From: an uncultured Oscillospiraceae bacterium
GTDB lineage: Bacteria > Bacillota > Clostridia > Oscillospirales > Ruminococcaceae
NCBI GenBank assembly: GCA_934539585.1
Contig: CAKTCT010000021.1
Location: 1 to 43,608, forward strand
Direction of reading: 5' to 3'
DNA length: 43,608 bases
Position numbers and translations under genes: made by a program. Position 1 is the first letter of the stretch; each line of letters starts with the position of its first letter. Positions 24,626-33,838 of the stretch are shown piece by piece. The notes beneath the pieces are model-generated. The model worked only from the letters and a program-made list of their open reading frames with translations, was not told the DNA's origin and made no database searches.

Positions 24626-24654
24626 ATTATAGCATGGTCATCCGGAAATTGCAA
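24626..24654 (-). promoter_or_regulatory. tRNA-Ala promoter
   Basis: Minus strand TTGCAA (24654-24649), 17 bp, TATAAT (24631-24626), 41 bp before the tRNA 5' end. Confidence 0.8.
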
Positions 24655-24785
24655 GCCTTTTTTTGAAAAAAGTTTGAGTTTATGAAACATTGACAAAATA
24701 TTCAAATGCATCTCGTTTTTTTATGCAAAACAGCAGCAACACGGTTTCTTTACAAAATATTCACCCCCATCCCCCGCCGCCGTGC

Positions 24786-24791
24786 TATAAT
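24786..24791 (+). promoter_or_regulatory. Extended -10 for the CBS-rlmI operon
   Basis: TATAAT preceded by TGC (extended -10) 37 bp before the CBS gene start. No convincing -35 lies upstream, the spacer being a C-rich stretch. Confidence 0.55.
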
Positions 24792-24828
24792 AAGGTGAAC
24801 GTAAAACCCACTGCAAAAGGACATCACT

Positions 24829-25290
24829 ATGAACATTCTGCTGTTTCTGACGCCGAAAAACGACGTCGCTTACCTATACGACGACTTCACCATGCGGCAG
24901 GCCCTGGAAAAAATGGAGCACCACCGCTACTCCGCCATCCCGGTCATCGGCCGGGACGGCAGCTACTCCGGCATCATCACCGAGGGCGACCTGCTCTGGG
25001 CCGCCAAGAACCGCTTCGACCTGGACCTCCGCCGGGCGGAGAGCCTCCCCATCGCCGACGTGCCCCGCCACGCAAACTACCAGCCCGTCCGCATCGACAC
25101 CAACATGGAGGACCTGGTGGACAAGGCCCTGAACCAGAACTTCGTCCCTGTGGTGGACGACCGGGGTGTCTTCATCGGCATCGTCAAGCGGAAGGCCATC
25201 ATCCAATTCTGCTACCAGCGCTATAAATCCCTGGAGGAGACCTGCGGCCCTGTCCCGGAGCCCACGGTCCTCCCGGCCAACATTTTATAA
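24829..25290 (+). CDS. CBS domain protein
   Basis: A 153-residue protein made of two CBS motifs, a module that binds adenosyl nucleotides such as AMP, ATP or SAM. CBS1 covers about 14-65 (DDFTMRQALEKMEHHRYSAIPVIGRDGSYSGIITEGDLLWA) and CBS2 about 85-135 (DTNMEDLVDKALNQNFVPVVDDRGVFIGIVKRKAIIQFC). No other domain is fused, so it is a stand-alone sensor, and its target is unknown. AAAGGACATCACT precedes ATG 24829. It is 16 bp upstream of rlmI and likely co-transcribed. Confidence 0.93.
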   Translation: MNILLFLTPKNDVAYLYDDFTMRQALEKMEHHRYSAIPVIGRDGSYSGIITEGDLLWAAKNRFDLDLRRAESLPIADVPRHANYQPVRIDTNMEDLVDKALNQNFVPVVDDRGVFIGIVKRKAIIQFCYQRYKSLEETCGPVPEPTVLPANIL

Positions 25291-25306
25291 GAAAGAGGAA
25301 CCCTCT

Positions 25307-26524
25307 ATGAAGCAAGTCCGCCCCTACCCCGCCTCCGCCGTCACCCTGAAAGCCCAGCGCAGCGTGGAGTCCGGCCACCCCTGGATCTACGACACCGAGG
25401 TCGTCCAGCCCCCCGTCTGCGAGGACGGCGATCTGGTGGACGTTTTCGGCCCCAAAGGCGCCTACCTGGGCACCGGCTTCTACAACAGCCGCTCCAAGAT
25501 CCGGGTGCGGCTCATCTCCCGCAACGCCAACGACCGCTTCGACGAAGCCTTCTTCGAACGGCGGCTCCGCCACGCCTGGGAATACCGCAAGACCGTCATG
25601 GGGGACGACGTTTCCTGCTGCCGGCTGATCTTCGGCGAAGCGGACTCCTTCCCCGGCCTCACCGTGGACCGGTTCGGGCCCATCCTGGTGGCCCAGACCC
25701 TTTCCCTGGGCATCGAGAAGCGGAAGGACCTGCTGTTCCCCCTCCTCTGCAGAATCCTCCGGGAGGACGGCCAGGACATCGCCGGGGTCTACGAGCGCAA
25801 CGATGTGGCCATCCGGGAGCTGGAGGGCATGACCCAGGGCAAGGGCTTCTTCCCAATCCCCGGTCTGCCCGCCCCCTCCGACACCCGGACGGAGATCGTG
25901 GAAAACGGCATCCGCTACGCCGTGGACTTTGAAAACGGCCAGAAAACCGGCTTTTTCCTGGACCAGAAGTACAACCGCCAGGCTGTGGCCCGGATCAGCC
26001 GGGGCAAGACCGTCCTGGACTGCTTCACCCACACCGGCTCCTTCGGCCTCAACGCCGCCATGGGCGGAGCCGCCCACGTCCACGCTGTGGACATTTCCGA
26101 GGAGGCGGTGGCCATGGCCCGGGAAAACGCGGAGCGCAACGGTCTTGCGGACCGAATGAGCTTCCAGGCCGTCAACGTCTTCGACCTGCTCCCCACCATC
26201 AGGCCCCGGACCTACGACTTCATCATCCTGGACCCTCCGGCCTTCACCAAGTCCCGGAAGACCGTGGACAGCGCCTCCCGGGGATACAAGGAGATCAACT
26301 ACCGGGCCATGAAGCTCCTGCCCCCCGGCGGGTATCTGGCCACCTGCTCCTGCTCCCATTTCATGACCGAGGAGCTTTTCGTGAAGATGCTCCACGACGC
26401 CGCCCACGACGCAGGAGTCCGCCTGCGGCAGATTGAAGCCCGCCAGCAGGCCCCCGACCATCCCATCCTCTGGAACGTCCCGGAGACCAACTATCTGAAG
26501 TTCTACCTTTTCCAGATTGTCTGA
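25307..26524 (+). CDS. rlmI: 23S rRNA m5C methyltransferase, RlmI family
   Basis: A 405-residue class I SAM-dependent RNA methyltransferase (RlmI/YccW family, which methylates C1962 of 23S rRNA in E. coli). There is an N-terminal PUA domain (RSVESGHPWIYDTEVV, then GDLVDVFGPKGAYLGTGFYN) and a middle EEHEE-type domain. The Rossmann domain has the SAM motif VLDCFTHTGSFGLNAAMGG, acidic VHAVDISEEAV and the catalytic IILDPPAFTKS, followed by GYLATCSCSHFM containing the cysteine used in m5C transfer. The ATG at 25307 follows AAAGAGGAA; the longer ORF overlaps the CBS gene and is not supported. After the stop comes repeat copy A. Confidence 0.92.
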   Translation: MKQVRPYPASAVTLKAQRSVESGHPWIYDTEVVQPPVCEDGDLVDVFGPKGAYLGTGFYNSRSKIRVRLISRNANDRFDEAFFERRLRHAWEYRKTVMGDDVSCCRLIFGEADSFPGLTVDRFGPILVAQTLSLGIEKRKDLLFPLLCRILREDGQDIAGVYERNDVAIRELEGMTQGKGFFPIPGLPAPSDTRTEIVENGIRYAVDFENGQKTGFFLDQKYNRQAVARISRGKTVLDCFTHTGSFGLNAAMGGAAHVHAVDISEEAVAMARENAERNGLADRMSFQAVNVFDLLPTIRPRTYDFIILDPPAFTKSRKTVDSASRGYKEINYRAMKLLPPGGYLATCSCSHFMTEELFVKMLHDAAHDAGVRLRQIEARQQAPDHPILWNVPETNYLKFYLFQIV

Positions 26525-26555
26525 CGGAAAACGTGGGCATCGCCCACCCAAAGCG

Positions 26556-27162
26556 CCACGTCAGGCCGCCAGCAACCCACGTCAAGCCGACACGTATCTC
26601 CGAATCCTTATACAGGAATCGAAACGTTCAAAAGTGCTGCACGGTTGCCTACTGTCCGAGCACCGATAGTGTCGGCGGGAAGTGTCGCGTGCGGTCATCT
26701 TAATCCAGCGCCTGCCGCCATTGGGGTTTTTAGGGGTGCAACCCCTAAACGGACTTTTCTGCTTACTCTTTTCCTCCGGGGAAAAGAGTAAGTGCGCTGT
26801 GTAGGGCGTAACAAATCTGTACAAACGTAAGTAGCCGCATAGGCTAGTAGGACCTGCCAAATCTGATTCGATTTCGGCAGCACTACCGGCCTATGCGGCT
26901 ACTTACGTTTTTTATTATCGATAGGTGGTTCATCGCACCCCTTCTTTTCCCGCGTGGGAAAAGAAGGAGGAGAAAAGGACGCTCGGGTGGCTCCCGCCCC
27001 CCGAGACCCCCTAAAGTCGCGCCGTAGGCTTTGGAGAGCCTACCCGCCTACCTCGCGGTGGACACGGCCGCCGCAATTGGTGCGTGGACAGTAGGCATCC
27101 AGCTGCCACTTTCGGACGTTGATGTCCTCACGATAGGTCTCTGGGGTAGGGGCGGCCTGATG
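26556..27162 (+). repeat. Dispersed structured repeat, copy A (~607 bp, noncoding)
   Basis: The ends are imperfect terminal inverted repeats. The left core at 26614-26657 begins AGGAATCGAAACGTTC and ends TTGCCTACTGTCC. The right core at 27086-27132 on the opposite strand begins CGTGAGGACATCAACGTCC and ends GCCTACTGTCC. Outside the left core are two copies of CCACGTCARGCC (26556, 26576). Inside are hairpins at 26729-26749, 26762-26792, 26940-26967 and 27024-27043 and the large palindrome 26823-26910. No plausible ORF exists. It resembles a MITE-like element but is packed with RNA-like stems. Between 27163 and 27385 I see only the surface-protein leader, including a CGCGGA/TCCGCG stem and its -10. 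Confidence 0.85.
26823..26910. repeat. 88-bp near-perfect palindrome inside repeat copy A
   Basis: The outer 22 bp of each arm are exactly complementary (26823-26844 with 26889-26910). The inner part pairs with a few mismatches down to a short loop around TGATTC. The right arm runs into TTTTTT, so as RNA it would also look like a very strong terminator for the plus strand. The equivalent palindrome of copy B is 40216-40287. Confidence 0.9.
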
Positions 27163-27317
27163 TAGGTGCTTAGGGGCGCAAAACCCTCCGCATTTTCCCC
27201 ATAATTCGCGGAGGAATCCGCGGAAAAATCAAGCGTCCTGCACATTTTTCTCAAGCATTTTCGCAGAATCCGTAGAGAACTCCCCAGTATCCGCAAAGCG
27301 CTCCTGTCTCAAACTGG

Positions 27318-27323
27318 TATAAT
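27318..27323 (+). promoter_or_regulatory. Extended -10 for the large surface-protein gene
   Basis: TATAAT preceded by TGG, 62 bp before the start codon; the -35 region is poor (AAAGCG). Confidence 0.55.
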
Positions 27324-27385
27324 GAAAAGTAGGAAAACCCCATCCACCGGCAAGCAATCTTCATTATGAGAAAGGAATGTGCAGC

Positions 27386-30300
27386 ATGAAAACGCGATTT
27401 CGGAAGCTGACCGCCGCCATTACGGCTCTGCTGTTGGCTGTCTCCACGCTGACCCCGGGCTTTGCGGCCGCGGCGGAAGACGTTTCGGACGAAATCCCCT
27501 CCGGCGCGGTCTTCCAGGACCTGAGCGAGGGCGAAAACCCCCTGGACACCGGAACCACCTACTACATCGCCACCAACGGCGACGACGACAACCCCGGCAC
27601 CATGGAGGCCCCAAAGAAAACCGGCTCCAGCGTGGCGGGCTCCCTGAAACCCGGCGACACCGTGATCTTCCGGGAAGGGACCTACAACGGCGTCATGGTC
27701 CTCCAGGGGCTGGGCTCCTCGGCAGGCGAGCCCATCACCATCAAGGCCTGTGAGGGCGAAAACGTCACCCTGACCTCCGACAACGGCCAGTACGTCATTT
27801 TCCTGGGCCACGACCAGAACGTGGTCATCGAGGGCCTGACCTTCTCCGGGAAAAACGGCGAAAAGCGGGGCAACGGCATCGACATCGTCAACTTCGACGC
27901 CTCCATGCAGCAGACCCGGGACATCACCGTCCGGGACTGCACCTTCGTGGACTGCGAACCGGCCTTCATCGTCCGGGACGTCATTGAAAACCAGTCCACG
28001 GACATGAAGTTCGGCAATATGACCTTCGAAAACAACGTCATCATGGCCAGCGACTCCGCCAGCAAGATCGGCAAGGGCATCTCCCTCCAGGAAATGCGCA
28101 TCGCCGACGGCTCCCTGGGCGTCATCCGCAGCAACGTGATCCTCAACGCCAAGTGGGGCCTCTATCTGTGGGGCCGCAGCGAAAACGTCCTGGTCTACAA
28201 CAACACCTTCCTGGACACCTACGACAAAAACGAGGGCGGCCAGTACGACATCTACCCCGTCCAGGGCGCATACAACAAGACCCTGTACCAGTTGGACATC
28301 TCCCACAACTGCGTCTTCAAAAACAACATCTTCACCAAACCCATCCGCACCCAGCTGGAGGGCGGCTCCTCCATTCTGGACGAGGACAAGGGCAACGTCT
28401 TTGACTCCAACCTCTACGACGCGAATTCCCTCCCCGACTACGTCACCTACAACTACGGCGGCGAGGGCCCCAAGCTGACCTTTGAAGAGCTCCAGTCCTA
28501 CCAGAACCGGGGCTTCGAGGCCAACGGCAAATACGCCGCCGTGAGCTTCGTGGACCGGCAGACCGACGCCCACCTGAGCGGCGCGGCCAACCCCGGCATC
28601 CACGGCGCAGCAGACGCCATCACCGACTCCGTCACCGCGCCGGAAACCGACCTGGAGGGCCGGGCCCGCGGCGATGAATTCGGCGCTTACGCCTACGCCG
28701 CCAGCCTGGTCTTTGTAGGCGAAAACGACGGCGAAGGCGACGGCTCCGCCGAGAACCCCTACCCCTCCCTCAAGGCCGCTCTGGACGCAGGCGCCCGGGA
28801 AATCCAGGTGAAGGAGGGCGTCTATTCCGAGGACGGCCTCACCGTTCCCGCAGGCATCTCCCTGAAGCCTTACCGCAGCGATTCCGTCACCATTTCCGGC
28901 GCAGTGGCCTTCTCCGGCGCGGCGGCGGTGTCCGGCATCCGCTTCGCGGGGACCGTGGCCGCAGACAGCGACGCGGCTTTCTCCGGCTGCACCTTTGAAG
29001 GGCTCCTGACCCTCTCCGGGGAAAACTCCTCCGTCTCCGCCTCCTTTGTGGAAGCTGGGATCGTCCTGGACAACGCCCGGGGCGGGAAGGTCGTCAACTG
29101 CCTGCTGACCGGCGGGAAAACGGCCCTGTCCCTGACCAACTCCCAGAGCGTTTCCATCCTGAACAACACCTTCTACGGCAATGACAAGGACCTCTCCGCC
29201 GATGCAGACAGCACCGGCAAGGTGATGAACAACATCTTCTCCGCGGAAAACACCCTGTCCGCCGGGATGGACGCGGATTACAACTGCTACAACGCCGCCA
29301 GCCTGTCCGGGGACTACCTGGACGGCATCACCGAGGAACACGCCGTCAAGGCGGACCCCCAGTTCCTGAACGTCCGCAGCGGCGACTTCCGCCTGTACCG
29401 CCAGAGCCCCTGCGCGGGCAAGGGCGGCGCCGTCTCCGGCGTGGCCGCCGACCTGAACGGCGTGAAGCGGGGCACTCCCTGCTCCATCGGCGCTTATGAG
29501 CTGACAGACGTGGAAAACGTCTACTACGTCTCCCCTGACGGCGACGATTCCGCTGCCGGGACCGAAAAGGCCCCCTTCCGGACCATCGGCGCGGCGGCGG
29601 CAGCGGTCCGCCCCGGCGAAGAAGTGATCATTCTGGGCGGGACCTACACCGAGGACGTGACCATCTCCGGCAAGACCGTTTTCAACGGCAGCGGCTGCAC
29701 CATCACGGCGAAGAACGCCGTTCTGGACGGCTCCCTGACCGTGGCGGACTGTGACGGACTGGCCGTTTCCGGCCTGACTGTCAACGGGGCCCTTACCGTT
29801 AAGGATTCCTCCGGTCTTGACCTCACCGGCCTGACCCTTTCCGCCAAGGTCCGCCTGGAGAGCAGCACTGTCACCGCCTCTCAGCTGACCCTGACCGGCG
29901 CGGGCATCGAGGCCGCAGGCGGCTCCCTGACCCTGACCCGGGCAAAAATCTCCGGTGCGGAGACGGCAGTTTCCGTTTCCGGCCGATGCGCCCTGGTGCT
30001 GACGGCCTCCCAGATCGTGGACTGCGCCGCCGGCGTCCTCTCCACCGGGGATTCCCCCCTCCACGCGGTCAACAACACCTTCTATAACATCTCCGGTTAC
30101 AGCGTGGACGTGACCCAGCAGAACAGTCGGGACATCGACCTGGACCTGTACAACAACATCTACGCCCGCTCCAGCCGGACCGGCGCACCCTTTATCCGGG
30201 TGAACAAGGCTTACGGCTTCAACACGGAAAATAACATCTACGACGCAGATGCCGGCCAGAAAATCGGCACCATCCTCACCGCGGACACCGACGGCGCTCC

Positions 30301-33300
30301 TCTGGAGGACCGGGACCTGGCCGCCATGCAGGACGGCGGCGACGACACCGCCAGCGTCGCGGCGGACCCCATGCTCCGGGACCCCGCCAACAGCGATTTC
30401 TCCCCCAAAAAGGGCAGCCCCGCCGCCCGGAACGGCCGGTCGGACGCCTACGCGCCCAAAGCCGACTTCAACGGCACGGCTTTTGCCGCTACCCCGGACA
30501 TCGGCTCCGTCTATTCCCCCTTCACCATGCGGACCTTTAACGTAGTGCCCTACGGCCTGGGCTGGGGCAACTATGGGGACAGCTCCAATCCTATCCTGCC
30601 GGACGGCAGCTGGGATCATCCCTTTACCTCGCTGAAGGACGCCCTGAAGGTCGTAGGCTCCAGCGACACCATTGTGATACACAAGGCCGTCTATGATTGG
30701 GGCCGCATAGATTTGAATGACCTCCACGGTGTAGCCGACGCTCCCATTACCATTGAAGCCTGCACCAACGAGGGCTGCTGGTACTGCACCTCCTACGACA
30801 ACCGCTCCTTCTGGGGCTGCCCGGCGGATGCTCCCGCCCTGGACCGCCCGGTCCTCACCGGCAGCCAGAAGTACAGCTTCCAGGACCCCGCCATCAAAGC
30901 GGAATCCGACCTGTGCATGAAGCTGACCAACTGCTCCTACATCACCATCCGGGGCCTGGAAATCGCCGGGTTCTCCGGCGCGGGCATCTGGGTCTACGGC
31001 GGCGACCACATCGTTCTGGAGGATAACCATGTCTGGAACATCGATTCCAAGGAGGACATCACCTCCGGCGTGGAGGGCTTCCTCCTCAACGACATCTCCG
31101 ACAGCGAGATCGTCAACAACCGCATCTGGAACATCGGCTACACCCGGCGCTCCCACGCGGACCACGGCATCTACGTCGGCGGCGTGGACAACTGCACCTT
31201 CTCCGGCAACGTCATCGTCAACTCTCCCGGCGGCGGGATGCAGTTCTACGCGGGGGACAGTTACAGCGTCCACGGCCGGAACTGCACCATTGAGAACAAC
31301 GTCTTCTACCGCGCCCGGATGGGCCTCATCCTCTGCGGCATCGAAAACTTCAACGTGGTGAACAACACCTTCGCGGACAGCCTGGAGGACGATCTCTATC
31401 TGGACTGGACCGTGAAGAACAACCGCTTCGCCAACAACCTGTTCTCCAACAGCCTTACCAGCGAGACCACCGGTCTGGGCAAGAACCCCTGCATCATCGC
31501 CCGGCACAACGGCGCCGGGGACAATGCCGTCACCGGCAACGTCTTCACCAACAGCCTTTACGACTACCAGGGCCATACCCCCTACGCCCAGGAGGGCTGG
31601 GGCACGCTCCAGACCTTTGACAGCTTCGTGGAAGCCCAGGCAGGCGTCAACACCTTTACGGAATTTGTCTCCGGCAAGGCCGGATTCCTGAAAGGGACCG
31701 CCGACGAGGGCCTGACCCCCTCCGAACTGGCGGCCCAGGTGGATACGGAGCTTTTCCGCACCACCTTCCAGACCAGCGGCCGGGACCAGGGCCTGGCGGA
31801 GAACGCTCCCGCTTACGACCGGGACGGCAATCTCCGCACCGGAGCCCCCGACATCGGCGCGTATGAAGCCCAGGACGTCCGGGCCCTGGTCCTCTCCGAG
31901 AACCAGCTGGAGGAAAACAACGCCCCCGGCGCGGCCATCGGCAGCTTCTCCATTCTGGGCCAGGACGCCCAGGAGGGCGACTCCTACGCCTTAGTGGAAG
32001 GTGAGGGGGACACCGACAACGCCTCCTTCGCCATCGAAGGAAACACCCTGAAAGCCCGGATTTCCTTCGACTATGAGACCAAGACCAGCTACTCCATCCG
32101 GGTGAAGGCCCTCTGCGGCGACTACACCGAGGAAAAAGTTTTCACCATCAACGTCATCAACGTGGAGGAGCCCGCCGTGGCCGACCACTGGATCAACCTC
32201 ATCCATGACACCATCACTCCCGACGGCAAGCTGGACGAAGCCGCCTGGGAAAAGGGCCGGTTCACCGAACTCACCGTGGGCCAGGACAAATCCACCGAAT
32301 TCAGGGCCAGCATCGGCCTTCTGGCAGACGAAACCGCCCTGTATCTGGCCGCCAGAGTCACCGACAGCGAGCTTTCCAACGACCTGATCCCCGGCGTGGA
32401 CTTCAACGCCGACATGGTGGAGCTCTACCTGGACGGCCTGAACCTGGAAAGCAGCGCCTACGACGCTTCCACCGTGCAGTTCCAGTTCCGCTGGGGCGAT
32501 GAAAAGCTCTGGGTCTACGGCAACAGCAAGGAATTCAAGAACGTAAAATTCGCCATGACCGCCGCCGACGACGGCTACATCCTGGAAGCCGTCATCCCCT
32601 GGGCGGACCTGGGCATCGAATTCGACCCCAACCGCACCATCGGCCTCACCGCCGACGTCCAGGACTACGACTCCTCCACCGGCAATTCCATGAGCGTGGC
32701 CATGATCGAGGGCCAGGGCTTCTGGAACAACTCCTCCGCCTGGGAAAGCTACGGCTTCCAGGGCGAGGAAGAGCCTGCGGCAGGCGGCTCCGTCGTCCAT
32801 CGCGGCTGGGTCAGAAACAAGGCCGGAAAGTGGTTCTTCTACAATGAAAAGGGCCGCAAGGTCAAGGGCTGGCACTACGACGCCGACGGCTGCTGGTACT
32901 ATCTAAGCAAAACCGACGGCGAAATGCACACCGGCTGGCTGGAAGACGGCGGCAGCACCTACTACCTCCGGAGCTGGGGCGGGATGCTCACCGGCTGGTT
33001 CCGGGTGGAGGCCCAGTGGTTCTACGCCGATCCCTCCGGCGCGGTCCAGGACCTGGCCAACGCCTTCGGCGCGTCCGTTTACTCCTACGCCTCCGCAGAC
33101 GGCAGCGGCATCTGGCAGAAGGACGCCAAGGGCCAGTGGGCCTTTGCGGAAAAGGGCGTCTACGCCATTGGCTGGCGGCTCATCGACGGGGAATGGTACT
33201 TCTTCGGTACCGACCACGTCATGAGGACCGGCTGGCAGTTCGTCAACGGCATCTGGTACTACCTGAACTCCAACGGCAAAATGGCCGTCGGCTGGAAACA

Positions 33301-33406
33301 GGTGGCCGGAAAATGGTACTACCTCCGCTCCTGGGGCGGCATGATTTCCAATGGGCTCACCCCCGACGGCTATCGTGTGGACGCCTCCGGCGCCTGGATC
33401 GGCTGA
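27386..33406 (+). CDS. Giant secreted beta-helix/CBM9-like protein with cell-wall-binding repeats
   Basis: 2006 residues, exported and held on the surface. A signal peptide (MKTRFRKLTAAITALLLAVSTLTPGFAAAA) comes first. Then follow three right-handed beta-helix blocks, each opening like a DUF1565/pectate-lyase-fold unit (YYIATNGDDDNPGTMEAPKK near 50, YYVSPDGDDSAAGTEKAPFR near 715, and a divergent WGNYGDSSNPILPDGSWDHP near 1060). N/T-rich ladder turns such as VVNNTFADSL recur. About 1500-1590 is a cadherin-like segment (LSENQLEENNAPGAAIGSFSI), and about 1600-1800 is CBM9-like (DGKLDEAAWEKG, then ADMVELYLDG). The last 200 residues are choline-binding-type repeats (GWxxxxxxWYYL). The start is ATG 27386, with AAAGGA at a proper distance; ATG 27377 is too close. 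It probably binds or cleaves a polysaccharide; no catalytic residues are certain. Confidence 0.9.
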   Translation: MKTRFRKLTAAITALLLAVSTLTPGFAAAAEDVSDEIPSGAVFQDLSEGENPLDTGTTYYIATNGDDDNPGTMEAPKKTGSSVAGSLKPGDTVIFREGTYNGVMVLQGLGSSAGEPITIKACEGENVTLTSDNGQYVIFLGHDQNVVIEGLTFSGKNGEKRGNGIDIVNFDASMQQTRDITVRDCTFVDCEPAFIVRDVIENQSTDMKFGNMTFENNVIMASDSASKIGKGISLQEMRIADGSLGVIRSNVILNAKWGLYLWGRSENVLVYNNTFLDTYDKNEGGQYDIYPVQGAYNKTLYQLDISHNCVFKNNIFTKPIRTQLEGGSSILDEDKGNVFDSNLYDANSLPDYVTYNYGGEGPKLTFEELQSYQNRGFEANGKYAAVSFVDRQTDAHLSGAANPGIHGAADAITDSVTAPETDLEGRARGDEFGAYAYAASLVFVGENDGEGDGSAENPYPSLKAALDAGAREIQVKEGVYSEDGLTVPAGISLKPYRSDSVTISGAVAFSGAAAVSGIRFAGTVAADSDAAFSGCTFEGLLTLSGENSSVSASFVEAGIVLDNARGGKVVNCLLTGGKTALSLTNSQSVSILNNTFYGNDKDLSADADSTGKVMNNIFSAENTLSAGMDADYNCYNAASLSGDYLDGITEEHAVKADPQFLNVRSGDFRLYRQSPCAGKGGAVSGVAADLNGVKRGTPCSIGAYELTDVENVYYVSPDGDDSAAGTEKAPFRTIGAAAAAVRPGEEVIILGGTYTEDVTISGKTVFNGSGCTITAKNAVLDGSLTVADCDGLAVSGLTVNGALTVKDSSGLDLTGLTLSAKVRLESSTVTASQLTLTGAGIEAAGGSLTLTRAKISGAETAVSVSGRCALVLTASQIVDCAAGVLSTGDSPLHAVNNTFYNISGYSVDVTQQNSRDIDLDLYNNIYARSSRTGAPFIRVNKAYGFNTENNIYDADAGQKIGTILTADTDGAPLEDRDLAAMQDGGDDTASVAADPMLRDPANSDFSPKKGSPAARNGRSDAYAPKADFNGTAFAATPDIGSVYSPFTMRTFNVVPYGLGWGNYGDSSNPILPDGSWDHPFTSLKDALKVVGSSDTIVIHKAVYDWGRIDLNDLHGVADAPITIEACTNEGCWYCTSYDNRSFWGCPADAPALDRPVLTGSQKYSFQDPAIKAESDLCMKLTNCSYITIRGLEIAGFSGAGIWVYGGDHIVLEDNHVWNIDSKEDITSGVEGFLLNDISDSEIVNNRIWNIGYTRRSHADHGIYVGGVDNCTFSGNVIVNSPGGGMQFYAGDSYSVHGRNCTIENNVFYRARMGLILCGIENFNVVNNTFADSLEDDLYLDWTVKNNRFANNLFSNSLTSETTGLGKNPCIIARHNGAGDNAVTGNVFTNSLYDYQGHTPYAQEGWGTLQTFDSFVEAQAGVNTFTEFVSGKAGFLKGTADEGLTPSELAAQVDTELFRTTFQTSGRDQGLAENAPAYDRDGNLRTGAPDIGAYEAQDVRALVLSENQLEENNAPGAAIGSFSILGQDAQEGDSYALVEGEGDTDNASFAIEGNTLKARISFDYETKTSYSIRVKALCGDYTEEKVFTINVINVEEPAVADHWINLIHDTITPDGKLDEAAWEKGRFTELTVGQDKSTEFRASIGLLADETALYLAARVTDSELSNDLIPGVDFNADMVELYLDGLNLESSAYDASTVQFQFRWGDEKLWVYGNSKEFKNVKFAMTAADDGYILEAVIPWADLGIEFDPNRTIGLTADVQDYDSSTGNSMSVAMIEGQGFWNNSSAWESYGFQGEEEPAAGGSVVHRGWVRNKAGKWFFYNEKGRKVKGWHYDADGCWYYLSKTDGEMHTGWLEDGGSTYYLRSWGGMLTGWFRVEAQWFYADPSGAVQDLANAFGASVYSYASADGSGIWQKDAKGQWAFAEKGVYAIGWRLIDGEWYFFGTDHVMRTGWQFVNGIWYYLNSNGKMAVGWKQVAGKWYYLRSWGGMISNGLTPDGYRVDASGAWIG

Positions 33407-33414
33407 ACCGTAAA

Positions 33415-33448
33415 AATCCCCCGGATTCTTCCAGGAATCCGGGGGATT
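33415..33448 (+). terminator. Terminator after giant surface-protein gene
   Basis: A perfect 15-bp stem (AAATCCCCCGGATTC with GAATCCGGGGGATTT), closing directly before the padR promoter. Confidence 0.9.
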
Positions 33449-33452
33449 TCTC

Positions 33453-33481
33453 TTGACAAATATATCGAGGTGCGATATAAT
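33453..33481 (+). promoter_or_regulatory. padR promoter with operator in the spacer
   Basis: TTGACA (33453-33458), 17 bp, TATAAT (33476-33481): full consensus. Inside the spacer and overlapping the -10 is the inverted repeat TATATCG-N5-CGATATA (33461-33479). A further CGATACATCG-like site follows at about 33493-33502. This is the pattern of a PadR autoregulatory operator. Confidence 0.85.
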
Positions 33482-33517
33482 AGATGGCAGTACGATACAT
33501 CGCAGTAAGGAGTGATC

Positions 33518-33838
33518 ATTCTGGATTCCCACATCCGCAAAGTCTACGTTCCCATGACCGAGACCGCCTTCTACATCCTGCTCTGCCTGAAAGCCCCCAA
33601 CCACGGCTACGGCGTGGTGCAGAAGGTGGAAAAGCTCACCGGCGGAGCCATCCGCCTGGCCCCGGGCACCATGTACGGCAGCCTGTCAAAAATGGAAAAG
33701 GACGGCCTTATCCGGTTCATCCGAGAGGAAGAAAAGCGCAAGCTCTACCAGATCACCGACCTGGGGACGGAGGTCCTCCAGATCGAGTACCGGCGCATCC
33801 AGCGGCTCTATCAGATCGCACAGGAGGAAATGGAATGA
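33518..33838 (+). CDS. PadR family transcriptional regulator
   Basis: About 106 residues: MTETAFYILLCLKAPNHGYGVVQKVEKLTGGAIRLAPGTMYGSLSKMEKDGLI is the PadR winged helix (the GTMYGSLSKME recognition helix region), then the wing EEEKRKLYQITDLG. Start choice is unusual. AAGGAG (33507-33512) lies 5 nt before an in-frame ATT (33518), giving M-LDSHIRK, a sequence that fits known family starts; CTG follows at 33521. GTG 33512 overlaps the ribosome site, and the first ATG (33554) has none. It presumably represses its own operon through the spacer palindrome. Its stop overlaps the DUF2812 start (ATGA). Confidence 0.88.
   Translation: MLDSHIRKVYVPMTETAFYILLCLKAPNHGYGVVQKVEKLTGGAIRLAPGTMYGSLSKMEKDGLIRFIREEEKRKLYQITDLGTEVLQIEYRRIQRLYQIAQEEME

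Noticed and set aside
27251..31576. 1441-codon open frame on the minus strand opposite the giant surface-protein gene
   Set aside because: It is rich in V, G, H and D in the pattern expected from the antisense third frame of a high-GC gene, has no ribosome site or domain, and the sense strand has clear domains and a signal peptide.
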